Assembly: GCF_900108855.1 (NCBI RefSeq)
Contig: NZ_FNXY01000001.1
Span: 744,001-808,000, forward strand
DNA: 64,000 nucleotides
Reading direction: 5' to 3'
Source of the DNA: Dyadobacter koreensis
GTDB taxonomy: Bacteria; Bacteroidota; Bacteroidia; Cytophagales; Spirosomataceae
This document shows positions 1 through 8,425 of the stretch, piece after piece (positions within the stretch are counted from its first letter, which is position 1; each line of letters starts with the position of its first letter). Below the pieces are notes generated by a model. That model was given only the letters and a program-made list of their open reading frames with translations. It was not told the origin of the DNA and ran no database searches. The translations under genes and the position numbers were made by a program.

Positions 1-773
1 TCAAGATCGGCGATATCCATGTTCTGGCTGCTGAAGATAATCTCTTAAATCAAAAACTTCTGGAAGCTATTTTTGAAAGGCTTTCAATCGATCTTACAAT
101 TGTAAATAACGGACAGGAAGCCATTGAGGCGATTGAAAAAAATTCTTACGATCTGGTATTGATGGATATTCAAATGCCAATTATGGATGGTTATACGGCA
201 ATCAGGAAAATCAGAAGCTCTATATCACAAACCTTGCCGATAATAACCATGACAGCTCACGCTATGGTTGGAGAAAAGGAAGAATGCCTGAGCATTGGTG
301 CAAACAGTTATATTTCAAAACCATTCCGGGAAAACGAACTGCTGCACACGATTTCCAGTCTGACAGGAAAACAGAATACAAACTTTAATGAAACGAATTC
401 AATTACCCATTACACCGAAGAGTCTATGAACGCCAATATTGTAAACCTTCCCTACTTAAACGAAATTACCGGAGGAGATCCTGATCTTCAGAAGGAGCTT
501 ATCTCTCTTTTTGAAAATGAATTGGAGATACAGTCAGTGATGATCCATCAGGCGGAAGGTTCGGGGGATAATGAAAAATTGCGTCAGGTCGTTCATAAAT
601 TCAGGTCTTCATTATTCTCTGTTGGCTTGTTGGCAACGGCTGATAAATACAAAAAAATTGAAGGAGAATTAAAAAATAACATTCGCCCGGTAGATTTGAA
701 GGATCAGTTGGCTGCACTGCAGAATGAAGCGGAGCTAGGATTAAATGAGTTGAAGACTATGGAAATAAGTTAG
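1..773 (+). CDS. C-terminal part of a hybrid histidine kinase/response regulator (REC + Hpt), 5' end outside the window
   Basis: The reading frame is open from base 3, so the gene starts upstream of the window and only its last ~257 residues are visible. They begin with a receiver domain: an acidic AEDN pocket near the window edge, the phospho-acceptor Asp in LVLMDIQMPIMDG, the Thr in ITMTAHAM and the Lys in ISKPF. After a short linker there is a histidine phosphotransfer domain with the likely phospho-histidine in VHKFRSS. AEDN-x-x-NQKL followed by Hpt is the usual C-terminus of a multistep phosphorelay hybrid sensor kinase (known of the family); the sensor and kinase parts cannot be seen. 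The role is inferred to be a phosphorelay acting at the inner membrane or in the cytoplasm. The output partner is not identifiable here. Confidence 0.88.
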   Translation, partial: KIGDIHVLAAEDNLLNQKLLEAIFERLSIDLTIVNNGQEAIEAIEKNSYDLVLMDIQMPIMDGYTAIRKIRSSISQTLPIITMTAHAMVGEKEECLSIGANSYISKPFRENELLHTISSLTGKQNTNFNETNSITHYTEESMNANIVNLPYLNEITGGDPDLQKELISLFENELEIQSVMIHQAEGSGDNEKLRQVVHKFRSSLFSVGLLATADKYKKIEGELKNNIRPVDLKDQLAALQNEAELGLNELKTMEIS

Positions 774-834
774 CTAAATTGACTATGTAGCCCGCACATT
801 GCATCCGATCGCTTTGTATGAACAGATTAAAAAT

Positions 835-1530
835 ATGATACGATTCTGCCAAATCAAGCCAGATACTAATCTGGAAAGTTTATCGGATGATCTTCGACAT
901 ATAGCGAGTGAGCACTGGAATCCTCACCTGAATGTGATGCAGTATCAGGGTGACTGGAATATTCTTTCGATCATTGCGCCGGGAGGAAAAAATATTGCAG
1001 TCCCCGATGCGCTGGGCGGCGAAGATTTTATGGCAACACCATTACTTGACCTTGTTCCGAATATAAAATCGGTTTTGGATTATTTCAAATGCCCGCTGAG
1101 GTCCGTCCGCCTGATGAAATTGAAAGCGGGCGCCAAAATTCTAAAACACCGTGACGCCGAGCTGTCCTACGAGCATGGAGAAGCAAGGCTCCATATTCCT
1201 TTGCAGACCAACGAAGAGGTACGTTTTATTCTCGACGATGAATTACTTCCAATGCGTACCGGGGAATGTTGGTATATTAATGCAAATCTCTATCACTCGG
1301 TAGAAAACAACGGATCAACTGACCGGATTCACCTGGTCATTGATTGCGAAGTTAATGAATGGCTTTCCAATCTGTTCTCCGAGGCTATATTTATCAGCGA
1401 ACGTACCGAGGCCTTAGATCAAAATCTTCAAAAAGCAATCATTGAATCGCTTTATTTGCAGGGGTCTGAAACCTCAATAATCATGGCAAAAAAAATGGAA
1501 GAAGATTTAATCCGGCAATTCCCGCTTTAA
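835..1530 (+). CDS. aspartyl/asparaginyl beta-hydroxylase (AspH-type) domain protein
   Basis: This is a probable Fe(II)/2-oxoglutarate dioxygenase of the AspH type, about 231 residues, cytoplasmic (no signal peptide). Counted from this start, the iron ligands are probably H105 (in LKHRD) and H154 (in NLYHSVEN), and the 2-oxoglutarate-binding basic residue is R164 (in DRIHLVID). The HIPLQT and GECWYINAN segments match the double-stranded beta-helix core. A TTG at 799 in the same frame would add 12 residues. I chose ATG 835 because the protein start MIRFCQIKPD resembles family N-termini. The substrate is unknown: bacterial members hydroxylate protein side chains or small molecules. It converges on a sulfotransferase gene, with only 3 bp between the two stop codons. 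Confidence 0.82.
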   Translation: MIRFCQIKPDTNLESLSDDLRHIASEHWNPHLNVMQYQGDWNILSIIAPGGKNIAVPDALGGEDFMATPLLDLVPNIKSVLDYFKCPLRSVRLMKLKAGAKILKHRDAELSYEHGEARLHIPLQTNEEVRFILDDELLPMRTGECWYINANLYHSVENNGSTDRIHLVIDCEVNEWLSNLFSEAIFISERTEALDQNLQKAIIESLYLQGSETSIIMAKKMEEDLIRQFPL

Positions 1531-1533
1531 TTT

Positions 1534-2481
1534 TCATGAGCCTGTTTCGCGGATATTTTCCAGTTCGGTGAATTTATCGAATGCTTCCTTTAAAAACTCA
1601 GGCATTGGCTTTCGTGGTACAATCTCTGCAAAAAGCCTCTCATTGTCCTTTGAATGATACCGTGATCTTTCTTTTACAAGATCTAGAAACTTTTCGTCGT
1701 CCGCCAAAGCTACAAGCTTTCTTACAGTCTTAATAATGCTTTCAATCCCCTGATGATAGCTCAGTAGCACCGAAAGACTATCCTCATTTTTGATCTTTTT
1801 AAATTCGGAGAAATAATAACTCAAAACCTGTGAAAGGTATGCATCCAAACGGAGACCGGCAACAGATTCTTCGCTCAGATTGAAGAGCCAGGGCTCTAAT
1901 AATCCGGGGACAGCATGCATTCCGGCATTTTTCTGGTGGGAGTAAAGTACTTCTGCCGGATTTCGGTAAAGCATTAAAAAAGGTACCTCAGGCCATAATT
2001 CTCTGAAAAGACGCCAATAGTAAACCGACCAGCTGTCAAGTTTAACGTAAAGTCTCTTCTGCTGCACATTTCGTATTTGTCCATACAATTTTACTGCTGC
2101 AACAAGTGCTTCCTTTTTCTTTTCCTGCTGGATCAGACAACTCCGCAGAATTGCATCAAAAAACGGCACCTCGGACAACACAATATGTTCCTCCGATATA
2201 CTCAGTGACTGAGACAAAAGCGTTGATCCGCACCTTGAAATGTGAAAGATAAAGGAAGTGACAGGAATGTAATCGGCCCGGGAAGCGGCCTCAATCATGG
2301 TCTCCAACGATGTTATACATCTGAAACGCCCCCTACCCGGATTTACGGAAAGGCATTTGCTGATAGTTTCATCGAAAAAAGGCTCGGCAAAAGGAATATC
2401 GGCCGTATACAGCCAATGTATTTCAACTTCCTGATTGATATTTGTTAATCGATATGGAATGTGATTTTTCAAGGCAGTCAT
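1534..2481 (-). CDS. sulfotransferase family protein
   Basis: This is a 315-residue soluble protein with the two PAPS-binding signatures of sulfotransferases. The 5'-phosphosulfate loop is FHISRCGSTLLSQ (around residue 85), which resembles a P-loop. The 3'-phosphate-binding region is FLMLYRNPAEVLYSH (around residue 170). Transfer of sulfate from PAPS to a hydroxyl or amine is the family reaction; the acceptor is not predictable. No membrane segment or signal peptide is seen, so it should act in the cytoplasm. It lies tail to tail with the AspH-type hydroxylase gene, which may mean that the two modify one substrate, but being convergent they are not co-transcribed. The start ATG is the first in frame and gives a normal length. 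Confidence 0.78.
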   Translation of the reverse strand: MTALKNHIPYRLTNINQEVEIHWLYTADIPFAEPFFDETISKCLSVNPGRGRFRCITSLETMIEAASRADYIPVTSFIFHISRCGSTLLSQSLSISEEHIVLSEVPFFDAILRSCLIQQEKKKEALVAAVKLYGQIRNVQQKRLYVKLDSWSVYYWRLFRELWPEVPFLMLYRNPAEVLYSHQKNAGMHAVPGLLEPWLFNLSEESVAGLRLDAYLSQVLSYYFSEFKKIKNEDSLSVLLSYHQGIESIIKTVRKLVALADDEKFLDLVKERSRYHSKDNERLFAEIVPRKPMPEFLKEAFDKFTELENIRETGS

Positions 2482-2588
2482 GATGCTTCTTGGCGGGACA
2501 GTTTATACCGGGTTCAAAAAACCTGCTATGATCATAAATCAGTTTTCAATGAAATATACTGATCAATCTTCATTAACCGAACCTGGGC

Positions 2589-2627
2589 AAAAAAAGAAGC
2601 CCTCCCTTAGATCGGGAAAGCTTCTTT
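2589..2627 (-). terminator. Rho-independent terminator of the tetR-tolC-hlyD-emrB operon
   Basis: Read on the minus strand, AAAGAAGC (2627-2620) pairs with GCTTCTTT (2600-2593), an inner CCC/GGG pair extends the stem, and a run of Ts follows down to 2589. It lies 37 bp after the efflux MFS stop codon. Basis: seen directly. Confidence 0.85.
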
Positions 2628-2663
2628 GAACTACTACTATACCAAATTAACAAACACTTATTA

Positions 2664-4238
2664 TCAGTGAACCGATGACGGATCAATTTTGGTCTTGCCG
2701 CTCCTTGTCATCAATACAAAAGGAACACAGAATAAAAATAAACACCCTAAGAACAAAAATACGTCCATGTAGGAAAGTACCGTCGCCTGCTTATAAATAC
2801 TATATTCAAGCATCTGATATCCACTTTTTAATGCGACGTCAGGACTCATGCCTTTTGCCATGAAGTTTCTCTGCAACCCTTCCACACGTTGCTGAACGAC
2901 AGGATTGTTTACATCAAGCCTGCTAACAAGATCGCTCCTGTGCTGCATGTTTTGTCTGGCGATGTAAGTTGTAATAACTGCCACACCGAACGAACCGCCC
3001 AACTGTCGCATCATTCCGGTAAATGCTGCTCCTTCACCAATTTCACGTCCTTTCAACGTAGATAAAGCCAGCGTCGAAATGGGGACAAACAAAAATCCAA
3101 GACCCGCTCCTCTAACAATCAGCATCCAGAAAAAAGCGTCAGACCCTGTGTCGGGAGTCAGAATAAAGTAACCCCATATACTGTAAATGAAGAAAACCAC
3201 CATTCCACCTGCAACCAGATACTGTTGTTTTACTCCTCGCTGAATAAGCTGCCCGACAATGGGCATACAAAACGCGGTTACCAGTGCGGCCGGTACCATC
3301 AGCATACCTGATTGCGTTGCAGTCCAGCCTAAGGTTGCCTGTGTATAAAGTGGAATAACAAATGTTGAACCATATAGACCGAAACCAAGTACAAATGAAA
3401 GGACGGTACCAATTAACAGATTACTGTTTTTTAAAACCCTGAGGGCCACAATCGGGCTTTTGTAAGTTAATTCGCGCCAGATAAAGAAGAAAAATCCAAG
3501 TACGGCAGCAACGGAACAAATGACAATCATTTCATCATTAAACCAGTCGTCTTCCTGTCCTTTTTCCAAAACATATTGTAACGAACCAACTGCAAGAGCC
3601 AATAGCGCAATTCCCCACCAGTCAATTTCACTTGCTGATTTTTTCTCGGAATATTTAGGGCTGCGGATAAATTGCAGCGTCAACAGAGCCGCAATCGCTC
3701 CCAGCGGAAGGTTAATATAAAATATATAAGGCCAGCTGAAATTATCGACGATATATCCACCAAGCGGAGGTCCCAACGTTGGGCCTACAATTACACCTAA
3801 ACCGTAAATGGCCTGCGCCATACCGCGTTTTTCCGGTGGGTAACTTTCTGTGATCAGTGTTTGCGCAGTAACCAAGAGCGCACCGCCACCAAAACCCTGA
3901 ATCAGACGAAAGAAAACAAGTTCCCAGATATTATCCGAGTTTCCGCAGCAAAAAGAGGCAACAGTAAAAATAATAATAGAGGCAGCAAAATAATTACGGC
4001 GGCCAAATTGCTGCGAAAGCCAGCTTGTCATCGGAACGATAATTACGTTACCAATGGCATATGCCGTTATTACCCAGCTAACTTCGGAAAGTGTTCCTCC
4101 CAAATTCCCCCGCATATCGTTCAAGGCTACGTTCACGATCGTCGTATCGACAATTTCCAGAAGCGCACACATAACGGCCGTGATTGTAATAATTACCCTT
4201 CGAAAGCCGTACTCTACCAGGGATGGTTGTAATTCCAT
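2664..4238 (-). CDS. DHA2-family MFS multidrug efflux transporter (EmrB/QacA type)
   Basis: The 524-residue inner-membrane protein has about 14 hydrophobic segments, the length and topology of the DHA2 drug:H+ antiporter family. The first helix contains the acidic LLEIVDTTIVNVAL pattern typical of EmrB. Motif A is seen as WLSQQFGRRNYF and motif C as VIVGPTLGPPLGGYI. It is the last gene of a four-gene operon with a HlyD-type adaptor and a TolC-type channel, so together they would form a tripartite pump spanning both membranes. Substrates are probably toxic hydrophobic compounds (family inference). Regulation is most likely through the TetR protein encoded at the operon's head. Confidence 0.92.
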   Translation of the reverse strand: MELQPSLVEYGFRRVIITITAVMCALLEIVDTTIVNVALNDMRGNLGGTLSEVSWVITAYAIGNVIIVPMTSWLSQQFGRRNYFAASIIIFTVASFCCGNSDNIWELVFFRLIQGFGGGALLVTAQTLITESYPPEKRGMAQAIYGLGVIVGPTLGPPLGGYIVDNFSWPYIFYINLPLGAIAALLTLQFIRSPKYSEKKSASEIDWWGIALLALAVGSLQYVLEKGQEDDWFNDEMIVICSVAAVLGFFFFIWRELTYKSPIVALRVLKNSNLLIGTVLSFVLGFGLYGSTFVIPLYTQATLGWTATQSGMLMVPAALVTAFCMPIVGQLIQRGVKQQYLVAGGMVVFFIYSIWGYFILTPDTGSDAFFWMLIVRGAGLGFLFVPISTLALSTLKGREIGEGAAFTGMMRQLGGSFGVAVITTYIARQNMQHRSDLVSRLDVNNPVVQQRVEGLQRNFMAKGMSPDVALKSGYQMLEYSIYKQATVLSYMDVFLFLGCLFLFCVPFVLMTRSGKTKIDPSSVH

Positions 4239-4311
4239 ATGCTAATAATTTTATTGATGATAAGATTCAGGTGGGTTTGATGGGCAATCCCACCTTCGAA
4301 ATGCTTACATC

Positions 4312-5421
4312 TTAATTCAGCTCAACATCAACAAACACATTCATTCCCGGACGAAGACGTTGGATAAATTCATCTTTCACTTCTTTGAATTCGATACGAA
4401 CCGGAAGACGCTGTACAACTTTCACAAAGTTTCCACTTGCGTTATCAGGAGGCAAAAGCGCAAATCGGGCACCTGTTGCAGGAGAGAACGAAGCAACTTT
4501 CGCGTCAAAAACATGGTCCGGATATGCGTCAATGTGGACCTTAACTTCTTGTCCCAGTTTCATTTTTGTCAGCTGAGTTTCTTTAAAATTTGCCACAACC
4601 CAAGGCTGAGTGTTTGCAATAATGCTGAACAGAGACTGACCTGCCTGCAGATACTGGCCTAATTGCGCGTTCACTTTGGATACGTGACCATCCGTTGGTG
4701 CGGTGATAATTGTATATGATAGATTCAATTTCGCATTATCAATATCGGCCTGACGAGCCTTAATTGTAGCATTTACTACGCCTGTCTGACGTGAGGTAGC
4801 TGCTGTCTGAGAAGTTGCCGCTTTTGCCTGACGCTGAGCTGCATTTTTTTGAGAAATTAGTACCTGCAACTGGCGTTCAGCAGTTTGTTTGGTAGCTAAT
4901 GCCTGTTCGTATTCCTGTTGCGTAATGGAGTGATCTTTGATCAGATTTTCATATCTGGCAAAATCCTGATTTGCTCTCCATACACTCACTTTTGCTTGTT
5001 CTATTTGTGCTTCAGCAACTTCTACGTTAGCCACATACGTACTTCCCGTTGCAACCGAAGCGGTTGTTGTAGCATTGGCAACAACCAGATTTCCCTGAGA
5101 AGCATACAAATTAGCTTCTGCCTGTTCCAATTTGATAATCTGATCGCGGTTATCAAGAACAATAAGTGTGTCGCCTTTATGAACCAGCTGATTATCTTTT
5201 ACTTTAATTTCTGTGATGTAACCCGAGATACGCGGAATCACAGGGCTGATGTTTGCATCGATCTGAGCATCATCCGTTTCTTCATGGTGCAATCCGTGGT
5301 TATATTTTGTATATCCCCAGGTTCCTCCAACGATCACAAGAACGGCCAGGATGATAACGAATGTGTAACTTTTCTTTTTAGGTGCCTCAGTTGCAGCGCC
5401 GGTGTTTTGAGTGGTTTCCAT
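4312..5421 (-). CDS. HlyD/EmrA-family periplasmic adaptor of the MFS pump
   Basis: A 369-residue membrane-fusion protein. A single N-terminal membrane anchor (about residues 20-38, FVIILAVLVIVGGTWGY) is followed by the EmrA-like TDDAQIDANISPVIPRISG motif, a lipoyl/biotinyl half, a long Gln/Ala-rich coiled-coil hairpin (about 95-225), the second lipoyl half (NLSYTIITAPTDGHVSKV) and a beta-barrel domain. The family bridges an inner-membrane transporter and an outer-membrane channel in the periplasm. It sits 73 bp upstream of the MFS gene and 71 bp downstream of the TolC gene on the same strand. No unusual residues are seen. Confidence 0.93.
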   Translation of the reverse strand: METTQNTGAATEAPKKKSYTFVIILAVLVIVGGTWGYTKYNHGLHHEETDDAQIDANISPVIPRISGYITEIKVKDNQLVHKGDTLIVLDNRDQIIKLEQAEANLYASQGNLVVANATTTASVATGSTYVANVEVAEAQIEQAKVSVWRANQDFARYENLIKDHSITQQEYEQALATKQTAERQLQVLISQKNAAQRQAKAATSQTAATSRQTGVVNATIKARQADIDNAKLNLSYTIITAPTDGHVSKVNAQLGQYLQAGQSLFSIIANTQPWVVANFKETQLTKMKLGQEVKVHIDAYPDHVFDAKVASFSPATGARFALLPPDNASGNFVKVVQRLPVRIEFKEVKDEFIQRLRPGMNVFVDVELN

Positions 5422-5492
5422 AGTCTTTGGAATAAAAAATGTTAAAATGTGCGGGCAAGCGATTATTTCCAGCCGCTGTTTTGAAAATTTGG

Positions 5493-6827
5493 TTAGTTAA
5501 TTACGCCGGCAGTTTGTTCAAGCTTTTTGTAAGCAACGATCGCATCCGCCTTGGCAGCAGCATAGTTTATTTTAGACTGAACCTGCGCAACGTCTGCATC
5601 CAAAAGTTCAGTGGTAGTCACCAGGCTATTATCATATTTATTTTTTGTGATTCTGTAATTTTCACTCGCCTGCTCAACTGCTTTTTCATACACCTCGATC
5701 TTCTTTTTACTTAATACATAGTTGTAGTAAGCAGTATTGATTTCCAGATGAATACGGTCAAGCAAAATTTCTTCATTCGTTTTCATCTGATAAAGCCTTG
5801 TTTTTGCCTCTTCAATTTTGGCACCGGTTTTCCATAAAGAAGCAAGATTATAACTTACTCCAATACCTGCGTTAAAAGCATTTGGGACCGTAACAAAACC
5901 CGGAATACTTAAAGCAACATACCCGCCGCTTAAAGAAACGTTTGGATAAAAGTCAGCCTTTGCAACCCGGATATTAGATCCTGCTGCTTTCTGGCGAATC
6001 GCAATCGCAGCCATATCTTTACGGTGGGTCAAGGCAGTCTGTTCCCAGTCCATTGCATTTCCTGCCTCCTTTGTAACTTCAAAGCTGCTCGAATCCGCCA
6101 TGATCGCAGTTCCTTCCGGCAATCCTAATAGCAGGTTCATATTAATCGTCGTGATTTTCAAGTCATTTTCTGCTTCCATCAAAGCAAGCTGAACGTTTGA
6201 CTCTTGCAAAGTTGCCTTAAGCAAATCGTTACGTGCGATAATTCCATTTTTCTCGCGGTTTGTGAATTCCGTAACTCGCTCATGCTCGCGGACCAGGTTT
6301 TCAGCAACCAGATCAACCGATCGTTTTGCCTTATATAAGTTACCGTAGGCCATAATCGCATTCTGAATAATCGCTTGACGATCGCCTTCTGCATCAAGTC
6401 TTGAAGCTTCCTGTAAAAATCTAGCGGATTCTAAACTGTATTTATAACGAAAACCAGAAAACAAAGGAACAGACGCACTTGCCATCCCATACATTACCTG
6501 GTTAACGTGAAGTGAACTCATGCCGGAAGAATCGCCTGAACTCTCACCTCCCGATTTCAAGTTAATATTCGGTGTGTTCAATCTCAGATATGACGCCGAA
6601 ACCCCAAAGCTTGGTAACTGATTATCTTTAATCTGGCGGATATTAAGTCCCGCCATATCAACGTTGGACTGGCTCAATTTCAATTGTTTACTATTTTTCA
6701 GACTAAGCTCAACGGCTTCTTCCAGCGTAATCTGGCGTGGTGTCTGTGCGAATGAATGAGAAGTTGCGGCCATCACTAAAATTGCGATTGCTGCAAAGGC
6801 CATTCTTTTACTACTCGATGGTTTCAT
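5493..6827 (-). CDS. TolC-family outer-membrane efflux channel
   Basis: A 444-residue protein with an N-terminal signal peptide (KRMAFAAIAILVMAATSHSFA, cleavage near residue 27) followed by the OEP repeat pattern: ITLEEAVELSLKNSKQLKLS at the start of the mature protein, and two internally similar halves rich in heptad-like helices. Members trimerise to form the outer-membrane exit duct of tripartite pumps. Its start codon lies inside the 3' end of the upstream tetR gene (17-bp overlap), which points to translational coupling and co-transcription with the regulator. Confidence 0.93.
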   Translation of the reverse strand: MKPSSSKRMAFAAIAILVMAATSHSFAQTPRQITLEEAVELSLKNSKQLKLSQSNVDMAGLNIRQIKDNQLPSFGVSASYLRLNTPNINLKSGGESSGDSSGMSSLHVNQVMYGMASASVPLFSGFRYKYSLESARFLQEASRLDAEGDRQAIIQNAIMAYGNLYKAKRSVDLVAENLVREHERVTEFTNREKNGIIARNDLLKATLQESNVQLALMEAENDLKITTINMNLLLGLPEGTAIMADSSSFEVTKEAGNAMDWEQTALTHRKDMAAIAIRQKAAGSNIRVAKADFYPNVSLSGGYVALSIPGFVTVPNAFNAGIGVSYNLASLWKTGAKIEEAKTRLYQMKTNEEILLDRIHLEINTAYYNYVLSKKKIEVYEKAVEQASENYRITKNKYDNSLVTTTELLDADVAQVQSKINYAAAKADAIVAYKKLEQTAGVIN

Positions 6828-7452
6828 ATGCTACTGTTGCTTTGAAGATACTCTTTAAGTGTTTGCTCAATTTAAGTTTCAGGTCCTTTTCAAATTCTTC
6901 CTGAGTAAGGTGTTCGAGATTATTTATTTTTTTAAAAAAAGATTGCGTGGTGATAATTTGATTAACAGTCCCATAAAGCGTAGCAGATAGCAGAGAGACA
7001 TTTACATCTTCACGAAAATCTCCTTTTTTCTGCCCCTCCTTTATAATCGTTTCCAGACCTTCCCAATTTTTAAATTTCAATTCAAAAATCAGATCAGAAA
7101 TTACCTGGGTTCTGTCTTCTCCGGAAAGCTGCTCACGTAACATTATATTGTGAAAGCACTGGTTGCCCATTAACCGGTCGATCGCTCCATCGATAAGGAT
7201 AAAAATTTTCTGTAAAGGTGTTAAATCAGCATTTGCTATAATGGTTTCCAGCCGCGTCACCGACTCCACGCTTCTTACTTCAAAAAGCGCTTCGATCAAC
7301 TTTTCCTTCGATCCGAAATAGTATGAAATCATCGAGACATTTATATCTGCTTCATGAGCAATATCGCGTATGGATGTTCCCGAAAAGCCTTTACCAGCAA
7401 AAAGCCTTTCCGCCACCTGTATGATCTGTAATTGTTTTGCGTTGTATTCCAT
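6811..7452 (-). CDS. TetR/AcrR-family repressor, first gene of the efflux operon
   Basis: About 213 residues. The N-terminal helix-turn-helix is seen as GFSGTSIRDIAHEADINVS followed by MISYYFGSKEKLIEAL, the TetR signature; the remainder is a helical ligand-binding and dimerisation domain. The start used here is ATG 7452 (MEYNAKQLQ). Two in-frame ATGs lie 4 and 6 codons upstream (7464, 7470) and cannot be excluded. It is the first gene of the operon and overlaps tolC. A 17-bp inverted repeat covering the operon promoter lies upstream, so autorepression with release by a pump substrate is the likely mode. The inducer is unknown. Confidence 0.9.
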   Translation of the reverse strand: MEYNAKQLQIIQVAERLFAGKGFSGTSIRDIAHEADINVSMISYYFGSKEKLIEALFEVRSVESVTRLETIIANADLTPLQKIFILIDGAIDRLMGNQCFHNIMLREQLSGEDRTQVISDLIFELKFKNWEGLETIIKEGQKKGDFREDVNVSLLSATLYGTVNQIITTQSFFKKINNLEHLTQEEFEKDLKLKLSKHLKSIFKATVAYETIE

Positions 7453-7509
7453 TTTATTGACCATCAGCATATTGGTGAGTTTAATTCAGTTCTGTGCCGA
7501 TTGATGCTA

Positions 7510-7541
7510 CAAATGTAATAGATGAAAAATACTAAATCAAA
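7510..7541 (-). promoter_or_regulatory. Bacteroidota-type promoter of the tetR efflux operon
   Basis: Read on the minus strand, a -33 TTTG (7541-7538) is followed after 20 nt by TACATTTG (7517-7510), which fits the TTTG-N19-21-TAnnTTTG consensus of the Bacteroidota housekeeping sigma factor. Transcription would begin near 7503, about 50 nt before the ATG at 7452. The -33 box lies inside the TetR operator. Confidence 0.72.
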
Positions 7542-7576
7542 CGTTTGTTTGATTTTTCTAAACAAACGTTTGATTT
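7534..7576. promoter_or_regulatory. TetR operator: 17-bp perfect inverted repeat
   Basis: AAATCAAACGTTTGTTT (7534-7550) is exactly mirrored by AAACAAACGTTTGATTT (7560-7576) across a 9-bp spacer. Each arm itself contains the 10-bp palindrome CAAACGTTTG (7538-7547 and 7563-7572), placed 25 bp apart, so two repressor dimers could bind. The promoter-proximal arm covers the -33 box of the operon promoter. Symmetry is seen directly; binding by the adjacent TetR protein is inferred. Confidence 0.8.
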
Positions 7577-7831
7577 ATTCAAGACACCATAAGAATAGTA
7601 CCATTAAAATTATTTTAATGTCGCATCAAGATTAAAATCTGACTAGTAATTCAATTTTAAATGGGTTCCCATTTCATGCAGCGTAAGCGCTGGTGATAGT
7701 AATCGAGCCTTAGGATTTTTCTTTCGCGGCTTGACTTTGGGAAATGGAAACCGCCCGCAATAACCTAAAACCTTAAAGTTTACTTTAAAATCTTTTGACA
7801 GCATACGTCCGAGCAATCGCAGAAGATTGCA
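7577..7831. other. intergenic region between the efflux operon and ruvC
   Basis: No credible gene. It holds a small palindrome TTAAAGT-tt-ACTTTAA near 7773-7788 and a short GCAATC/GATTGC hairpin at 7813-7830, directly after the ruvC stop but without a T-tract. I recognise no RNA family here. Confidence 0.5.
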
Positions 7832-8425
7832 TTATTTTACACGATTCGGGTTTTCTGTCACAAACGCACCCCAGCCGCCCTTTTTAGATTTCTTAGCACC
7901 GGTTGATGCAATTGCTGCCGGAGAATTTGCATGATAGTGATGACAGATCGCGATGGCGATTCCATCGGTGGCGTCCATGAATTCTTTACTGAGCTCCATT
8001 TTAAGTATTTTTTCAAGCATAAATGCTACCTGCTCTTTTGAGGCCGCCCCGCTTCCGGTTACCGACTGTTTTACTTTTTTAGGAGAATACTCAACAATCG
8101 GAATATCCCGCGCAAGCGCTGCTGCCATCGCAACACCCTGCGCCCGACCGAGTTTAAGCATGGATTGCGGATTCTTCCCATAAAAAGGATCTTCAATTGC
8201 CATCTCGTCGGGCAGGTAATCGTCGATCAGCTGCGAGATTCGCTCAAAGATTTTCTTCAACTTCAACTCATGGGTAGTATATTTGCTGAGATGAATTACA
8301 CCATACTGAATCAAAGTAATGTGCTGTCCTTTGACCGATATCACACCATAACCCATCACCTGTGTGCCGGGGTCAACTCCTATAATCACTTTTTCGGTAG
8401 CTTCAGCTTGCTGCATTTTTATCAT
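7832..8425 (-). CDS. ruvC: crossover junction endodeoxyribonuclease RuvC
   Basis: Holliday-junction resolvase of 197 residues, acting with RuvAB in recombination and repair. The RNase-H-like catalytic acids are all visible: D18 in IIGVDPGT, the Glu in MAIEDPFYGKNP, and the two Asp of DATDGIAIAICHH. The family's DNA-binding SPKKVKQSVTGSGAASKEQV segment is also intact. The C-terminus has an extra basic tail (GAKKSKKGGWGAF). The start could be ATG 8425 or ATG 8416. The first would share the bases CATG with the start codon of the divergent flippase gene, leaving no intergenic space. Confidence 0.96.
   Translation of the reverse strand: MIKMQQAEATEKVIIGVDPGTQVMGYGVISVKGQHITLIQYGVIHLSKYTTHELKLKKIFERISQLIDDYLPDEMAIEDPFYGKNPQSMLKLGRAQGVAMAAALARDIPIVEYSPKKVKQSVTGSGAASKEQVAFMLEKILKMELSKEFMDATDGIAIAICHHYHANSPAAIASTGAKKSKKGGWGAFVTENPNRVK

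Noticed and set aside
799..834. TTG start for the AspH-type gene
   Set aside because: Adds 12 residues with no family support; ATG 835 gives a normal N-terminus, though TTG cannot be excluded.
7813..7830. GCAATC/GATTGC hairpin after ruvC
   Set aside because: Short stem without a T-tract; not called as a terminator.
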